NCBI GenBank assembly: GCA_937944385.1
Contig: CALDYQ010000030.1
Location: 1 to 35,395 of the forward strand
Direction of reading: 5' to 3'
Length of the DNA: 35,395 nucleotides
From: an uncultured Burkholderiales bacterium
GTDB taxonomy: Bacteria; Pseudomonadota; Gammaproteobacteria; Burkholderiales; Casimicrobiaceae
Position 1 is the first letter of the stretch; each line of letters opens with the position of its first letter. The notes beneath the pieces were generated by a model that was not told the DNA's origin, did not search any database, and saw nothing but the letters and a program-made list of their open reading frames with translations. The translations under genes and the position numbers were made by a program. This document shows positions 1 through 7,021 of this stretch, in pieces.

Positions 1-10
1 GGGAAGCGTG

Positions 11-157
11 TGCCGAGCAATCCCTCCGTCTCCGCCAAACAAAAAAGCCCCCGAAGTGGGGCTTTTTTGTTTGGCGCGGAAAGTTCGAGGGATGAGACCC
101 CGAGAAGAGGGTTCGGTGGAGGGCGCCGCGGCGCGGCGTCCGGAACGACGCCCGGAG
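11..157. repeat. tRNA-Ser-3'-end-like palindromic repeat, copy 1
   Basis: This is the first of two tandem copies of a structured repeat; the second begins at 221. Shared blocks are TGCCGAGCAATCCC (11-24), GGGATGAGA (89-97), GGTTCGGTGGAGG (110-122) and CCGGAACGACGCCCG (140-154). Positions 19-37 read AATCCCTCCGTCTCCGCCA, which looks like the T-arm 3' strand, acceptor strand and CCA of a bacterial tRNA-Ser. The 5' side of the T-arm (GGTTCG) is missing, so this is not a complete tRNA. ATCCCTC (20-26) pairs with GAGGGAT (87-93), enclosing the hairpin at 33-76. A GC hairpin sits between the last two blocks. The function is unknown; the tRNA resemblance is my reading, not a search result. Confidence 0.6.
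33..76. terminator. Long bidirectional terminator-like hairpin
   Basis: A perfect 19-bp inverted repeat (33-51 paired with 58-76) flanks the six-base loop CGAAGT. The stem contains A6-GCCCC on one side and GGGGC-T6 on the other, so a GC stem followed by a T run is seen on both strands. The left arm starts inside the tRNA-Ser-like CGCCA. It could stop minus-strand transcripts leaving the nitroreductase gene as well as plus-strand transcripts entering from the left. Confidence 0.75.
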
Positions 158-202
158 GGCGGCCCCGAGCGCGGTGCGCTGCACGGCGGCGAGGGGTGAG
201 GA

Positions 203-222
203 CAGGCGCCGCGAGGCGCCTG
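203..222. other. Perfect GC hairpin with GCGA loop
   Basis: CAGGCGCC (203-210) and GGCGCCTG (215-222) form a perfect 8-bp stem capped by GCGA, a GNRA-type tetraloop. It leads directly into the TGCCGAGC block of repeat copy 2. No T run follows, so it is more likely part of a structured RNA or repeat than a terminator. Confidence 0.5.
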
Positions 223-357
223 CCGAGCAATCCCGCTCTCTCCGCCAATTCAAAACGCCCGCGCGAGCGGGCGTTTCTTTTTCGAGAGCGGGATGAGAAC
301 CCGCGGAGCGGTTCGGTGGAGGCGGCGCGAGCGCGCCGCCGGAACGACGCCCGAAGG
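221..357. repeat. tRNA-Ser-3'-end-like palindromic repeat, copy 2
   Basis: Second tandem copy, with TGCCGAGCAATCCC (221-234), GGGATGAGA (290-298), GGTTCGGTGGAGG (310-322) and CCGGAACGACGCCCG (339-353). Positions 229-247 again end like a tRNA-Ser (CTCTCCGCCA). ATCCCGCTCTC (230-240) pairs perfectly with GAGAGCGGGAT (284-294). The spacer between the last two blocks folds as a 9-bp GGCGGCGCG/CGCGCCGCC hairpin. Copy 1 has a different sequence in this spacer but can still fold there, with one G-U pair, which suggests the structure rather than the sequence is kept. The copy ends 16 bp from the stop codon of the nitroreductase gene. Confidence 0.6.
253..276. terminator. Terminator hairpin
   Basis: AAACGCCCGC (253-262) and GCGGGCGTTT (267-276) form a perfect 10-bp stem with a four-base loop. 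On the plus strand it is followed by CTTTTT; on the minus strand the stem ends in TTTTGAATT. It is well placed to end minus-strand transcription of the aio operon just past the nitroreductase gene. Confidence 0.7.
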
Positions 358-373
358 AGTCGAACCGGCCCGG

Positions 374-1048
374 TCAGAGGCTGGTCACGAAGCTGGACAC
401 GACCGGGTGGATGCGCGGTGACTTACGACGGGTGACCGTGCCGACGTTGATGAAGCAGACGGCCTTCTCCCCGCGCTCGAGCCCGAACAAGGCCCTCAAA
501 TGGGGCGAAGTCATCGCCTGGCCGCTCGTCAGGCTGCTGCCGAAGCCCATTGCGTGAGCCGTCAGCAGGATGTTTTGTACTGCAGCGCCCACGGAGACGA
601 CTCGCTCGATGGCGCGGATATCGGGGTCTGCCTTGGCCAATCGTGCCACGACGAGCATGAGGCAAGGTGCACGATAGGCTTTCTCTCGTGCCATCTCGAG
701 CTGCTCGGGCGTGGCCGCGCCGTCACGGTCGCGCAGTGCTTTCGCGAAGACTTCGGCGAGGTCGGCTCGCCGTTGGTCAGGAATGAGGATGAAACGCCAA
801 GGCTGTAGCAGCCCGTGGTCGGGAGCAGCAGCCGCAGCCTCGAACAATTTCTCGAGCTGTTCGGCATCCGGACCGGGCGGGCCGAGACGTTTGGGGAGAT
901 GCGTTTGCCTGGAGACGATGAGGGTATGGGCGAGATCGGCGGTGGCCGTGGCCGACAGACATGCGAGCGCAGTAGCGGTGTCGTCCGCATCGCCCATCGA
1001 TTTCTGTTCGGAGGCTTTCGTGTTCACCCTGTGTGTGATCCCGCCCAT
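374..1048 (-). CDS. Nitroreductase-family protein of the aio operon
   Basis: A 224-residue flavin-dependent nitroreductase-family protein, probably FMN-binding and cytoplasmic. The N-terminal half has an APDHGLLQPWRF stretch like the flavin-contact region of YdjA-type nitroreductases, and the C-terminal half has a GAAVQNILLTAHAMGFGS core typical of the family. It is the last gene of the arsenite oxidase operon, 39 bp after the cytochrome c gene. Nitroreductase genes accompany arsenite oxidase genes in several betaproteobacteria (aoxC in Herminiimonas), but their role is not settled. The start is uncertain: ATG at 1048 gives the full length, while ATG at 997 would remove 17 residues that look unlike the family. 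Neither has a clear ribosome binding site. The physiological substrate is unknown. Confidence 0.85.
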   Translation of the reverse strand: MGGITHRVNTKASEQKSMGDADDTATALACLSATATADLAHTLIVSRQTHLPKRLGPPGPDAEQLEKLFEAAAAAPDHGLLQPWRFILIPDQRRADLAEVFAKALRDRDGAATPEQLEMAREKAYRAPCLMLVVARLAKADPDIRAIERVVSVGAAVQNILLTAHAMGFGSSLTSGQAMTSPHLRALFGLERGEKAVCFINVGTVTRRKSPRIHPVVSSFVTSL

Positions 1049-1087
1049 GACCGGCCATTCAGTTTCTGATCTGGATAGCCTTTTCTT

Positions 1088-1411
1088 TTACTTTTTCGCC
1101 GCCAGCACCCACTTGGACAGCGTCTTTGCGTCCGCTTCACTCAACGCTGCCTGCGGCGGCATCGGGATGGAGCCCCACTTGCCAGAACCACCTTTTTTGA
1201 TGCTCGCGGCCAGCGTTGCTTCGGCGTCTTTTTCGCCAGCGTATTTCGTGGCGATTTCTGAGAACGCAGGACCAACGAGCTTTTTATCGGCTGCGTGGCA
1301 GGCAAGGCAACCCTTTTGCTGGGCGAGTTCCTGACTTGCGTGAACAGAGACGCCCGGCACAGCAAAGACGCCGACCGCACTCAACGTGACAGCGATCGAT
1401 TTCGTATTCAT
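1088..1411 (-). CDS. Small periplasmic c-type cytochrome (c551/c552-like)
   Basis: A 107-residue class I cytochrome c with an N-terminal signal peptide (about residues 1-25, ending near VHA-S). One haem site, CLACH, lies close after it, and a likely axial methionine sits in the IPMPPQ loop towards the C-terminus. It is the probable electron acceptor for arsenite oxidase, carrying electrons from the AioB Rieske centre to a terminal oxidase; this role is inferred from position and family. The gene follows aioA but is separated from it by a terminator-like hairpin at 1449-1468. No strong ribosome binding site is visible before the ATG at 1411. Expression may depend on readthrough from aioBA. Confidence 0.92.
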   Translation of the reverse strand: MNTKSIAVTLSAVGVFAVPGVSVHASQELAQQKGCLACHAADKKLVGPAFSEIATKYAGEKDAEATLAASIKKGGSGKWGSIPMPPQAALSEADAKTLSKWVLAAKK

Positions 1412-1443
1412 GGTTTCGATGATCGTGAGATTGAGATGGACGT

Positions 1444-1468
1444 AAAAAGGGCAGCCCGAAGGCTGCCC
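1444..1468 (-). terminator. Terminator between aioA and the cytochrome c gene
   Basis: GGGCAGCC (1449-1456) and GGCTGCCC (1461-1468) form a perfect 8-bp stem. Read on the minus strand, the loop is TTCG and the stem is followed by TTTTTACG, the form of a strong intrinsic terminator. It lies 19 bp past the aioA stop and 32 bp before the cytochrome c start, so it may lower expression of the two distal genes relative to aioBA. Confidence 0.85.
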
Positions 1469-1487
1469 GTTTGACTAGAGATGCCGA

Positions 1488-3971
1488 TCAGGCAAAACGG
1501 CGATCCTTGAACGAAATCGTCCGCTTGTAGTCATCGACCGTCCCGACGCGGCGGATGCTGCCCCAGGTACCTTTGTAGTAGGGCACGTAGTTCCGGTCCG
1601 TCCAGGGGGTAACGACGTCGCCATGCACGCCTTTGACGTAGCCGAAGAGCATGAAGGTGTGCCCCGACTTCATCGAATTGATGGGGTAGGCCATCGCATA
1701 GGTGCTGCCATGGTCATTCCACACCTCGACCACGTCACCGGCGGAGACGCCGAGCGACTTGGCGTCGTCCGGATTCATCTCCAAAAAGGCGAGTGGGATC
1801 CGGTCGCGGACGAAGCTGTTGTACTGGTCGTGATAGGCCGTCTGCCAGACTTCGTTGGCACGTCCCGAGTTGATCCAGAACTTGTGCTTTGCCTTTTGCG
1901 CCTCGACCATCGGCGGCAGGCCCGTCCAGGGCGCCGGCAGGAAGCGCGCCTTACCGTCCTTGGTGTCGAACTTGTTGTCGGCGTAGATCATTTCGGTGCC
2001 GATCAACTTGTCACCCTTGACTTCCTTGATCGGCAGCTGAACGCCGTTGTTGCCCGCCTTGCGCAGCAGGTCATAGGTGGCGAGATACCCGGTGTCTCCA
2101 CCCTGGCTGTTGATGTGACCCGCTCCAGGACGACCCGCACGACGGAAGCCGTCGTTGAAGGCATCTTCTTCGGTCTTCCAGTCGAAGCCTTCGAAGCGCT
2201 TCGCCATGGCCGCGTTGCCTTCCTTCTGATACATCGCCTTGAGCGTGTTGGCAATGTCGGCAGCGATCAGGCAGTCGGGCTTCGCCGATCCCGGCGGATC
2301 CATGAACTTCTCCGACAGACGCAGGCGCCGCTCGCCATTCATCGAGGTGAGATTCATCTCGCCAGGATGCGCTGCTGGGAACAGCAAGTGGCAGTCTTCG
2401 TCGATCGTCGTCGGATAGAGGTTCATCGCCGCCACGAACAGCCCGCCCTGATATTTGCAGGCGTTGTAGATGACATCCACGAGCTGCGGTACCGAGGCGC
2501 CACGGGCACGCGACATCGCGTCCTTGACGATCTGCGCACGCCGCCGCAGGGCCAGACGATGCTGCTCCGCGTTGAGCGTGGTCTGGAACGGGTTGGTGCC
2601 CCAGAGCGTGTACATCAGCCCGTTGCCCGCGATGATCTCCTGGTCGACGTAGACCAGCTTGTCACCTGGATACGGCGGGCGCGCGTATCCCTCTTGGTGG
2701 CCTCCCAGACGGCATACGCCCGTGCCGCGCCGCCCCACGTTCTGCGTGGCGAGGACGAGGTCGACCAGCGCGCTTTGAATGCGATAGTTGTCGTTGCCCC
2801 AGATGATGCCTTTCTCGTAGGCATGGAAGGTCCGCGGACGGTGACCGGACGCCTTGGGCTTGTAAGCCCACTCGGCCGCCTTCTTGATCTGCTCGACGCT
2901 GAGACCGGTGATCTTGGCGCCTTCCTCGAGGCTCATCTTGTTGGCGCGGACCGCCTCGTCGAAACCGACAGTGTGTTTGGCGATGAAGTCCTTGGCAATC
3001 CAGCCCTGGGCGACGACATAGGTCAAGAGCGTGTTGAACAGGGCGGTGTCCGTGCCCGGGTTGATCGCAAGGTGGAGGACGTTGTCCTTGCCTGCAACCT
3101 GTTCCGAAATGGCCACCGTGGCCGTGCGACGGGGGTCGACGACGATGAGTTTGGCCGATGCGACCGTTTCGCCCGGGAACCATTTCTTTTTCTTGTCGGA
3201 GGTGCCGCCGGTCAGATTCGGAATCCAGTGGTTCAGGAAGTAGTTGGATTGCGTCTCGTACGGGTTGGCACCCACGCACATGATGCAGTCGGTGACCTGC
3301 GCGTCCTCATAGCTGTTGTTGAGCTCCCCGATGCCCATGTCGCGCGTGGCGTGGCACTCGGAGTTGTAGGCCGGCCGGTTGTGGATGCGCACCATCGGGG
3401 TCTTGAGCGCAGTGAAAATGAGTTTGCCGGTGCCCCAGGTGTTTTCGAATCCACCGCCCGCGCCGCCGTGGTCGAAAACGTCATAGAACAGACCGTTCGG
3501 CCCGTCGTTGTCGAGGATCTTCTTGGTCAGCCCAGCGTACAGGGCGAGCGCTTCGTCCCAGCCGGTGACTAACCATTGATCGCCCTTGAAAATGCGCGGG
3601 GTCGACAGCCGGTTGCGGGTGATGCCGTCCGGCGTGTACATGTAGCTCGCCATCTTGCCACCGCGGGTCGAGGAGAGGCCGCTGTTGACGACGCACTCCG
3701 TGTCCGGGACGATCATGATGTTCCACTTCTTGCCGCTCTTGTCGGTGATCGTGTTGGTCATCGCCCGCGTGAGCGTGACTGCCATCGGCGGCAATTGGGT
3801 GCGGAAATCGAGCCCGAGCGCGTTCTGGTCGGGGGCGCGACCGCCCTCAGTGTTGTGATCCCACTTGTACACGTGGTAGCCACAGCCCACGATGCAGAAG
3901 TGGCAAGCCATGTTTGTCTTCTGCGCGTTTTTTGGCGGCAACGCGATCCGGTCGTTGATTTGGGTGCTCAT
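1488..3971 (-). CDS. aioA: Arsenite oxidase large subunit (molybdopterin, 3Fe-4S)
   Basis: An 827-residue catalytic subunit of arsenite oxidase, which oxidises As(III) to As(V) in the periplasm at a bis-molybdopterin-guanine-dinucleotide Mo centre. The N-terminus has C23-x2-C26-x3-C30. The position where most DMSO-reductase-family enzymes have a fourth Cys is a Ser (S101 in the [10 protein letters not shown] stretch), the arsenite oxidase hallmark that gives a 3Fe-4S rather than a 4Fe-4S cluster. Full family length and no breaks. There is no signal peptide; export is expected by piggy-back on the Tat signal of AioB. The start ATG has a GAGGAG site 6 bp upstream and lies 10 bp after aioB, so the two are probably co-translated. 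Cofactor supply needs MoaA, which is encoded at 32292-33413. Confidence 0.97.
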   Translation of the reverse strand: MSTQINDRIALPPKNAQKTNMACHFCIVGCGYHVYKWDHNTEGGRAPDQNALGLDFRTQLPPMAVTLTRAMTNTITDKSGKKWNIMIVPDTECVVNSGLSSTRGGKMASYMYTPDGITRNRLSTPRIFKGDQWLVTGWDEALALYAGLTKKILDNDGPNGLFYDVFDHGGAGGGFENTWGTGKLIFTALKTPMVRIHNRPAYNSECHATRDMGIGELNNSYEDAQVTDCIMCVGANPYETQSNYFLNHWIPNLTGGTSDKKKKWFPGETVASAKLIVVDPRRTATVAISEQVAGKDNVLHLAINPGTDTALFNTLLTYVVAQGWIAKDFIAKHTVGFDEAVRANKMSLEEGAKITGLSVEQIKKAAEWAYKPKASGHRPRTFHAYEKGIIWGNDNYRIQSALVDLVLATQNVGRRGTGVCRLGGHQEGYARPPYPGDKLVYVDQEIIAGNGLMYTLWGTNPFQTTLNAEQHRLALRRRAQIVKDAMSRARGASVPQLVDVIYNACKYQGGLFVAAMNLYPTTIDEDCHLLFPAAHPGEMNLTSMNGERRLRLSEKFMDPPGSAKPDCLIAADIANTLKAMYQKEGNAAMAKRFEGFDWKTEEDAFNDGFRRAGRPGAGHINSQGGDTGYLATYDLLRKAGNNGVQLPIKEVKGDKLIGTEMIYADNKFDTKDGKARFLPAPWTGLPPMVEAQKAKHKFWINSGRANEVWQTAYHDQYNSFVRDRIPLAFLEMNPDDAKSLGVSAGDVVEVWNDHGSTYAMAYPINSMKSGHTFMLFGYVKGVHGDVVTPWTDRNYVPYYKGTWGSIRRVGTVDDYKRTISFKDRRFA

Positions 3972-3981
3972 GCTGGGCTCC

Positions 3982-4509
3982 TCAGAGGATGTTGGACTGG
4001 CGCCCGTAGATCAGTCCGTCGACGCCGACGGCTCGGACACTGTCGGTCTTCGCGTCGTACTCGAGCAGGATGCGGGGCAGGTTTTCGGTGGCCTGCCCGA
4101 GCACCATCTGGCCGCCGTGCTCGGGGTCGAACACCGAGTAGTGACAACCACACTTGAGGACTTTGTTTGCCGGGTCGTAGCTCACTGGGCAGCCCATGTG
4201 GGTACAAAACGAGCTGTAAGCGACGATGTCGCGGTTGGGACCAACGCCGCCCGGCACAGGCGTGCCCATCCGGATGGCGATGCAGGCCGAGCTGTCATCC
4301 GGGTAGGTGAAGCTCACCGCCTCGTTGAGCGGCATCGACTTGACGGCCGCGATCGCGGTTGTCTTCGGGTAGGGCAGGTTCACTGCCCCGACAGGCGCGG
4401 CGGCAGCCGCGTTGGCGTCCCGGATCGGGATGACCGTGGCGCCTGCTGCCGCAGCAGCGGTACCGCTCGACTTCAAAAAGAAGCGGCGGCTGATCTTGAC
4501 GTCTTCCAT
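3982..4509 (-). CDS. aioB: Arsenite oxidase small subunit (Rieske 2Fe-2S)
   Basis: A 175-residue Rieske subunit that takes electrons from the AioA 3Fe-4S cluster and passes them to a cytochrome. It begins with a Tat signal (SRRFFLK, then an Ala-rich hydrophobic stretch ending near residue 35), which would export the folded AioA-AioB pair. Rieske ligands are C102/H104 (CTHMGC) and C120/H123 (CGCH). The disulfide cysteines C107 and C122 are both present, as in the Alcaligenes-type protein and unlike variants that lack the bridge. The start is well supported: AAGGAGGA lies just upstream of the ATG. It is the first gene of the aioBA-cytochrome-nitroreductase operon, about 21 nt after the predicted sigma-54 start site. 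Confidence 0.97.
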   Translation of the reverse strand: MEDVKISRRFFLKSSGTAAAAAGATVIPIRDANAAAAAPVGAVNLPYPKTTAIAAVKSMPLNEAVSFTYPDDSSACIAIRMGTPVPGGVGPNRDIVAYSSFCTHMGCPVSYDPANKVLKCGCHYSVFDPEHGGQMVLGQATENLPRILLEYDAKTDSVRAVGVDGLIYGRQSNIL

Positions 4510-4540
4510 TCATTCCTCCTTAAAAAAGGCGAACGAGAGA

Positions 4541-4556
4541 AGCAATCGTCGTGCCT
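4541..4556 (-). promoter_or_regulatory. Sigma-54 (-24/-12) promoter of aioBA
   Basis: Read on the minus strand, 4556 to 4541 is AGGCACGACGATTGCT. This matches the sigma-54 consensus TGGCACG-N4-TTGCA, with GG and GC exactly 10 bp apart (GG at 4555-4554, GC at 4543-4542). It predicts transcription starting near 4530, 21 nt before the aioB ATG. It fits AioR, encoded alongside, being a sigma-54 activator. Confidence 0.9.
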
Positions 4557-4568
4557 GAGACGGAGGGT

Positions 4569-4580
4569 TTGATTAATCAA
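4569..4580. promoter_or_regulatory. Perfect 12-bp palindrome in the aio control region
   Basis: TTGATTAATCAA is a perfect palindrome lying 13 bp upstream of the -24 element of the aioB promoter. Its right half overlaps the IHF consensus at 4575-4587. It may be an operator for another regulator or only the AT-rich flank of the IHF site. Confidence 0.4.
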
Positions 4581-4587
4581 TGAGTTG
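4575..4587 (+). promoter_or_regulatory. Candidate IHF binding site
   Basis: AATCAATGAGTTG matches the IHF consensus WATCAANNNNTTR at every defined position. It lies between the -24/-12 promoter (4541-4556) and the putative AioR enhancer (4621-4673), centred about 51 bp upstream of the predicted start site. This is where an IHF bend would bring activator and polymerase together. No binding data exist here. Confidence 0.65.
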
Positions 4588-4595
4588 CGCGCAAC
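4584..4595. promoter_or_regulatory. Perfect 12-bp palindrome GTTGCGCGCAAC
   Basis: A perfect dyad sits between the IHF-like site and the enhancer candidate. The regulator is unknown. It could serve either direction of the divergent aioB/aioX pair. Confidence 0.4.
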
Positions 4596-4620
4596 GTGTG
4601 AGCTCGCTTGTAGACTTTCC

Positions 4621-4673
4621 GTAACGTCATCGAGGATTGTGTTACAAAATCGTAACCAAAAAGCCGACGTTAC
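4621..4673. promoter_or_regulatory. Candidate AioR upstream activating sequence
   Basis: A nested dyad built from GTAAC/GTTAC half-sites. The inner pair is GTTAC (4641-4645), six bases, then GTAAC (4652-4656). The outer pair is a perfect 8-bp inverted repeat, GTAACGTC (4621-4628) and GACGTTAC (4666-4673). Both are centred near 4647-4648, about 118 bp upstream of the predicted sigma-54 start, a typical enhancer distance. It also abuts aioX, so it could affect the regulator genes too. Assignment to AioR rests on position and symmetry. Confidence 0.65.
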
Positions 4674-4706
4674 TTGCGTGCCCTCATCCGAAGGCGCGCT
4701 CCCCGC

Positions 4707-5573
4707 ATGCTGCTCAATCGCCGTACTGTCTTGCGGTCACTGCCGTGTGCGGTCGCCGTTGCGTTGTCGCGCTCTTCGTGGGCACTCGATTCGATCCGAA
4801 TCGGCGTGACGCCTGTGTTCCTCGCCGATCAGGCAGCATTCCTCGCGCGCTGGCGAGCGTACTTGAGCGAGCGCACGGGGATGCCGGTCGAGTTCGTCGC
4901 AAGAGACTCCTACCAGTCGATCCTGAGCCTGTTGCTGTCGATGCGTGTGGATGCCGCGTGGCTATGTGGCTATCCCTACACCCAGTTCGAGCAGGTGCTG
5001 GATCTTCTCGCCGTACCGCTCTACCGTGGCGAACCGACCTATCAGGCCTACCTGATTCGGTCGAAAAAAATCGGCGCGTCGATCAACTGCTGGTCCGACC
5101 TACGGGGTCGGGTTCTCGCTTACTCGGATCCTTTGTCCAACTCCGGTTGGCTCGTCGCGCAGGCTGAGCTTCGCCGTGCGGGGCTCGCGCCGGCCGACCT
5201 TCGGCGAACCTTCTTCAGTCATGGACACCGCAACACGACGGAAGCCGTAGCCGCGGGCCTCGCCGACGCGGGCGCGGTGGACGGCTACGTCTGGGATACG
5301 ATGCTTGAACAAGGTATGGCGGCGGCGCGGGCAACGGAAGTCGTCTGGCGATCCAAGGCGTTTGGTTTCCCGCCGCTGGTGACCCGCAAGCGTGAGCCTC
5401 ACCCGCTCATTCCGTCGTTGCGTCAGGCGCTCCTCAACATGAGCGAGGACGACGCTGGACGGCACCTTCTCAAATCCCTCAATCTCTCGGGCTTCGTTCT
5501 CGGTCGCCCTGACCTGTTTGAAAGTGTCCGCCGTCTTGCCCGCGAGGTGACCGGTGGAGCCCAGGGGGGCTGA
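4707..5573 (+). CDS. aioX: Periplasmic arsenite-binding sensor protein
   Basis: A 288-residue PhnD-like periplasmic binding protein that senses arsenite and signals to AioS. I chose the ATG at 4707, which gives a signal sequence with twin arginines (NRRTVLRSLPC) and cleavage near SWA-LD. An in-frame TTG at 4674 would add 11 residues and run into the enhancer dyad. The WLCGYPYTQFEQ stretch holds C87 (98 from the TTG start), matching the conserved Cys shown to be needed for arsenite binding in AioX of Agrobacterium. It is the first gene of aioXSR, divergent from aioBA, and its stop overlaps the aioS start by one base. The ribosome binding site is weak (AAGG about 12 bp upstream). Confidence 0.88.
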   Translation: MLLNRRTVLRSLPCAVAVALSRSSWALDSIRIGVTPVFLADQAAFLARWRAYLSERTGMPVEFVARDSYQSILSLLLSMRVDAAWLCGYPYTQFEQVLDLLAVPLYRGEPTYQAYLIRSKKIGASINCWSDLRGRVLAYSDPLSNSGWLVAQAELRRAGLAPADLRRTFFSHGHRNTTEAVAAGLADAGAVDGYVWDTMLEQGMAAARATEVVWRSKAFGFPPLVTRKREPHPLIPSLRQALLNMSEDDAGRHLLKSLNLSGFVLGRPDLFESVRRLAREVTGGAQGG

Positions 5574-7021
5574 TGCTGCACCGTTTGCCTTACCGGCTTC
5601 AAATCCCTCTGGGGTTGTCGCTGGCGGTATTGTTCGCTGCGGTCGCGGTCACCGTGGTGATCGCGCGGGGACAGGCCCAACAGGCACGCAGCAACATCCT
5701 CGTGCAGCTCGACCGAGCCGTGATTCTGATTACGGCGCAAGTTCGTCCGCTGCTTGCCGATGATGATGTGTGGCGGGTCTACACGCTGCTGCGTGACACA
5801 GCGCGCCTCATCCCGGGCGCGGAGGCTGATCTGGCGCGGCTGGCTGTTTTGTCCACCGACGGCATGGTGGTGGCCTCCTCGGATCCCACGGTGCTCCACA
5901 CGAGCACGCCGCTGCTCGGCCAGCCTTGGCGCGGACAAGTGCTAGGACGCGCCGAGGCGATTGAGACGCGGCAGCGTCTCGATTGGCCGGATGGCTCGGT
6001 GGTCGAGATCGATCCGGTCCGAAGCGAGGATGGCCAGACGCTCGGCTTTGTGTTCACCGAGGTCGAGGCGCCCGCCTTCGCGCCCGATTGGATATCGCTC
6101 GCCCAGATCGCTGCGACCAGCATCGCGCTCGCTGCTGCAGCGCTCGTGCCCTTGGGCTGGTGGATAGGGCAGCGCATGGCGCGGCCGGTCGCGCAACTGG
6201 CCGGGGTCATCGACCAGATCGGGCGTCGTGAAGCTGCCACGCTTGCGGCGTTGGTTCCGAGAACACGCAATCCTGAACTGGACCGCATCGGCAAGGCCGT
6301 CTACCGGCTGATCGACGAACTGGAGCGACGACGGGTCGCCGAGGAGCGTGCGCTCTCGGCCGAGCGGCTGGCCGCCGTCGGCAAGCTCACCGCCGCCGTG
6401 GCGCATGAGATCAACAATCCGCTCGCTGGGCTCCTGACCGCGACGCGCACGCTCGGGTTGCACGGGGAGAACAAACTCATTCGCGAGCGCACGGTCGATC
6501 TGCTCGAGCGGGGCTTGCAGCAGATCCGGAGTACGGTGACGGCGTTGCTGCCCCAGGCGCGGATCGAAGATCGGGCCCTGCGGCCGGAAGACCTGGAAGA
6601 CTTGGTGAGGCTCGTGCAGCCGATGGCGGATCAGCAGGGCGTCCGCATTGCGCATCGTGTCGATGTCACTTCCCCGCTTCAGGTGCCCTCGGCGCCGTTA
6701 CGCCAAGTCATGCTGAACCTCCTGCTCAATGCGCTCAATGCGGCCGGCCAGCAGGGTCGCGTCGAGGCCTGCCTGCAGGCCGACGCGTCGTGCGTACGTT
6801 TTACCGTGGGCAACTCGGGGCGCGCGCTCGCGCCCGAAGCGTTCGAGTCGGCGCTCTCGACCGATAGTGCGCGGGATCCGCGCGGCTTCGGGCTCTGGGT
6901 CTGTCAACAGATCGCTCGCCACCTGCGGGGACGATTCTCACTCGAACCGTGCGCCGATGTGCAGACCTGCATCGTGTTCGAGGTTCCCAACCAAGCTGCT
7001 GCGCAAGGAGCCTTGTCTTGA
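5573..7021 (+). CDS. aioS: Sensor histidine kinase for arsenite
   Basis: A 482-residue membrane kinase. Transmembrane segments at about 12-30 and 176-198 bracket a periplasmic sensing domain that would receive AioX. A HAMP-like linker follows, then the phospho-acceptor H278 in AVAHEINNPLAG and the N box (LNLLLNALNAAG, about 381-392). The G2 box is GFGLWV at 438-443. The G1 box is unusual, NSGRA near 415-418 instead of the usual DxGxG, so the Asp that normally contacts adenine appears to be Asn. The ATG lies in TGATG shared with the aioX stop. It should phosphorylate AioR. Confidence 0.9.
   Translation: MLHRLPYRLQIPLGLSLAVLFAAVAVTVVIARGQAQQARSNILVQLDRAVILITAQVRPLLADDDVWRVYTLLRDTARLIPGAEADLARLAVLSTDGMVVASSDPTVLHTSTPLLGQPWRGQVLGRAEAIETRQRLDWPDGSVVEIDPVRSEDGQTLGFVFTEVEAPAFAPDWISLAQIAATSIALAAAALVPLGWWIGQRMARPVAQLAGVIDQIGRREAATLAALVPRTRNPELDRIGKAVYRLIDELERRRVAEERALSAERLAAVGKLTAAVAHEINNPLAGLLTATRTLGLHGENKLIRERTVDLLERGLQQIRSTVTALLPQARIEDRALRPEDLEDLVRLVQPMADQQGVRIAHRVDVTSPLQVPSAPLRQVMLNLLLNALNAAGQQGRVEACLQADASCVRFTVGNSGRALAPEAFESALSTDSARDPRGFGLWVCQQIARHLRGRFSLEPCADVQTCIVFEVPNQAAAQGALS

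Noticed and set aside
1-37. A complete tRNA-Ser ending at the CCA-like sequence
   Set aside because: Only the 3' 19 bases resemble tRNA-Ser; the T-arm 5' strand is absent in both copies, and the rest would lie outside the window.
1623-3572. A 649-codon open frame on the plus strand
   Set aside because: Antisense shadow of aioA, whose protein is unambiguous.
6949-7017. Longer aioR starting inside aioS
   Set aside because: The receiver domain begins directly after the TTG at 7018, and the earlier codons are out-of-frame aioS sequence.
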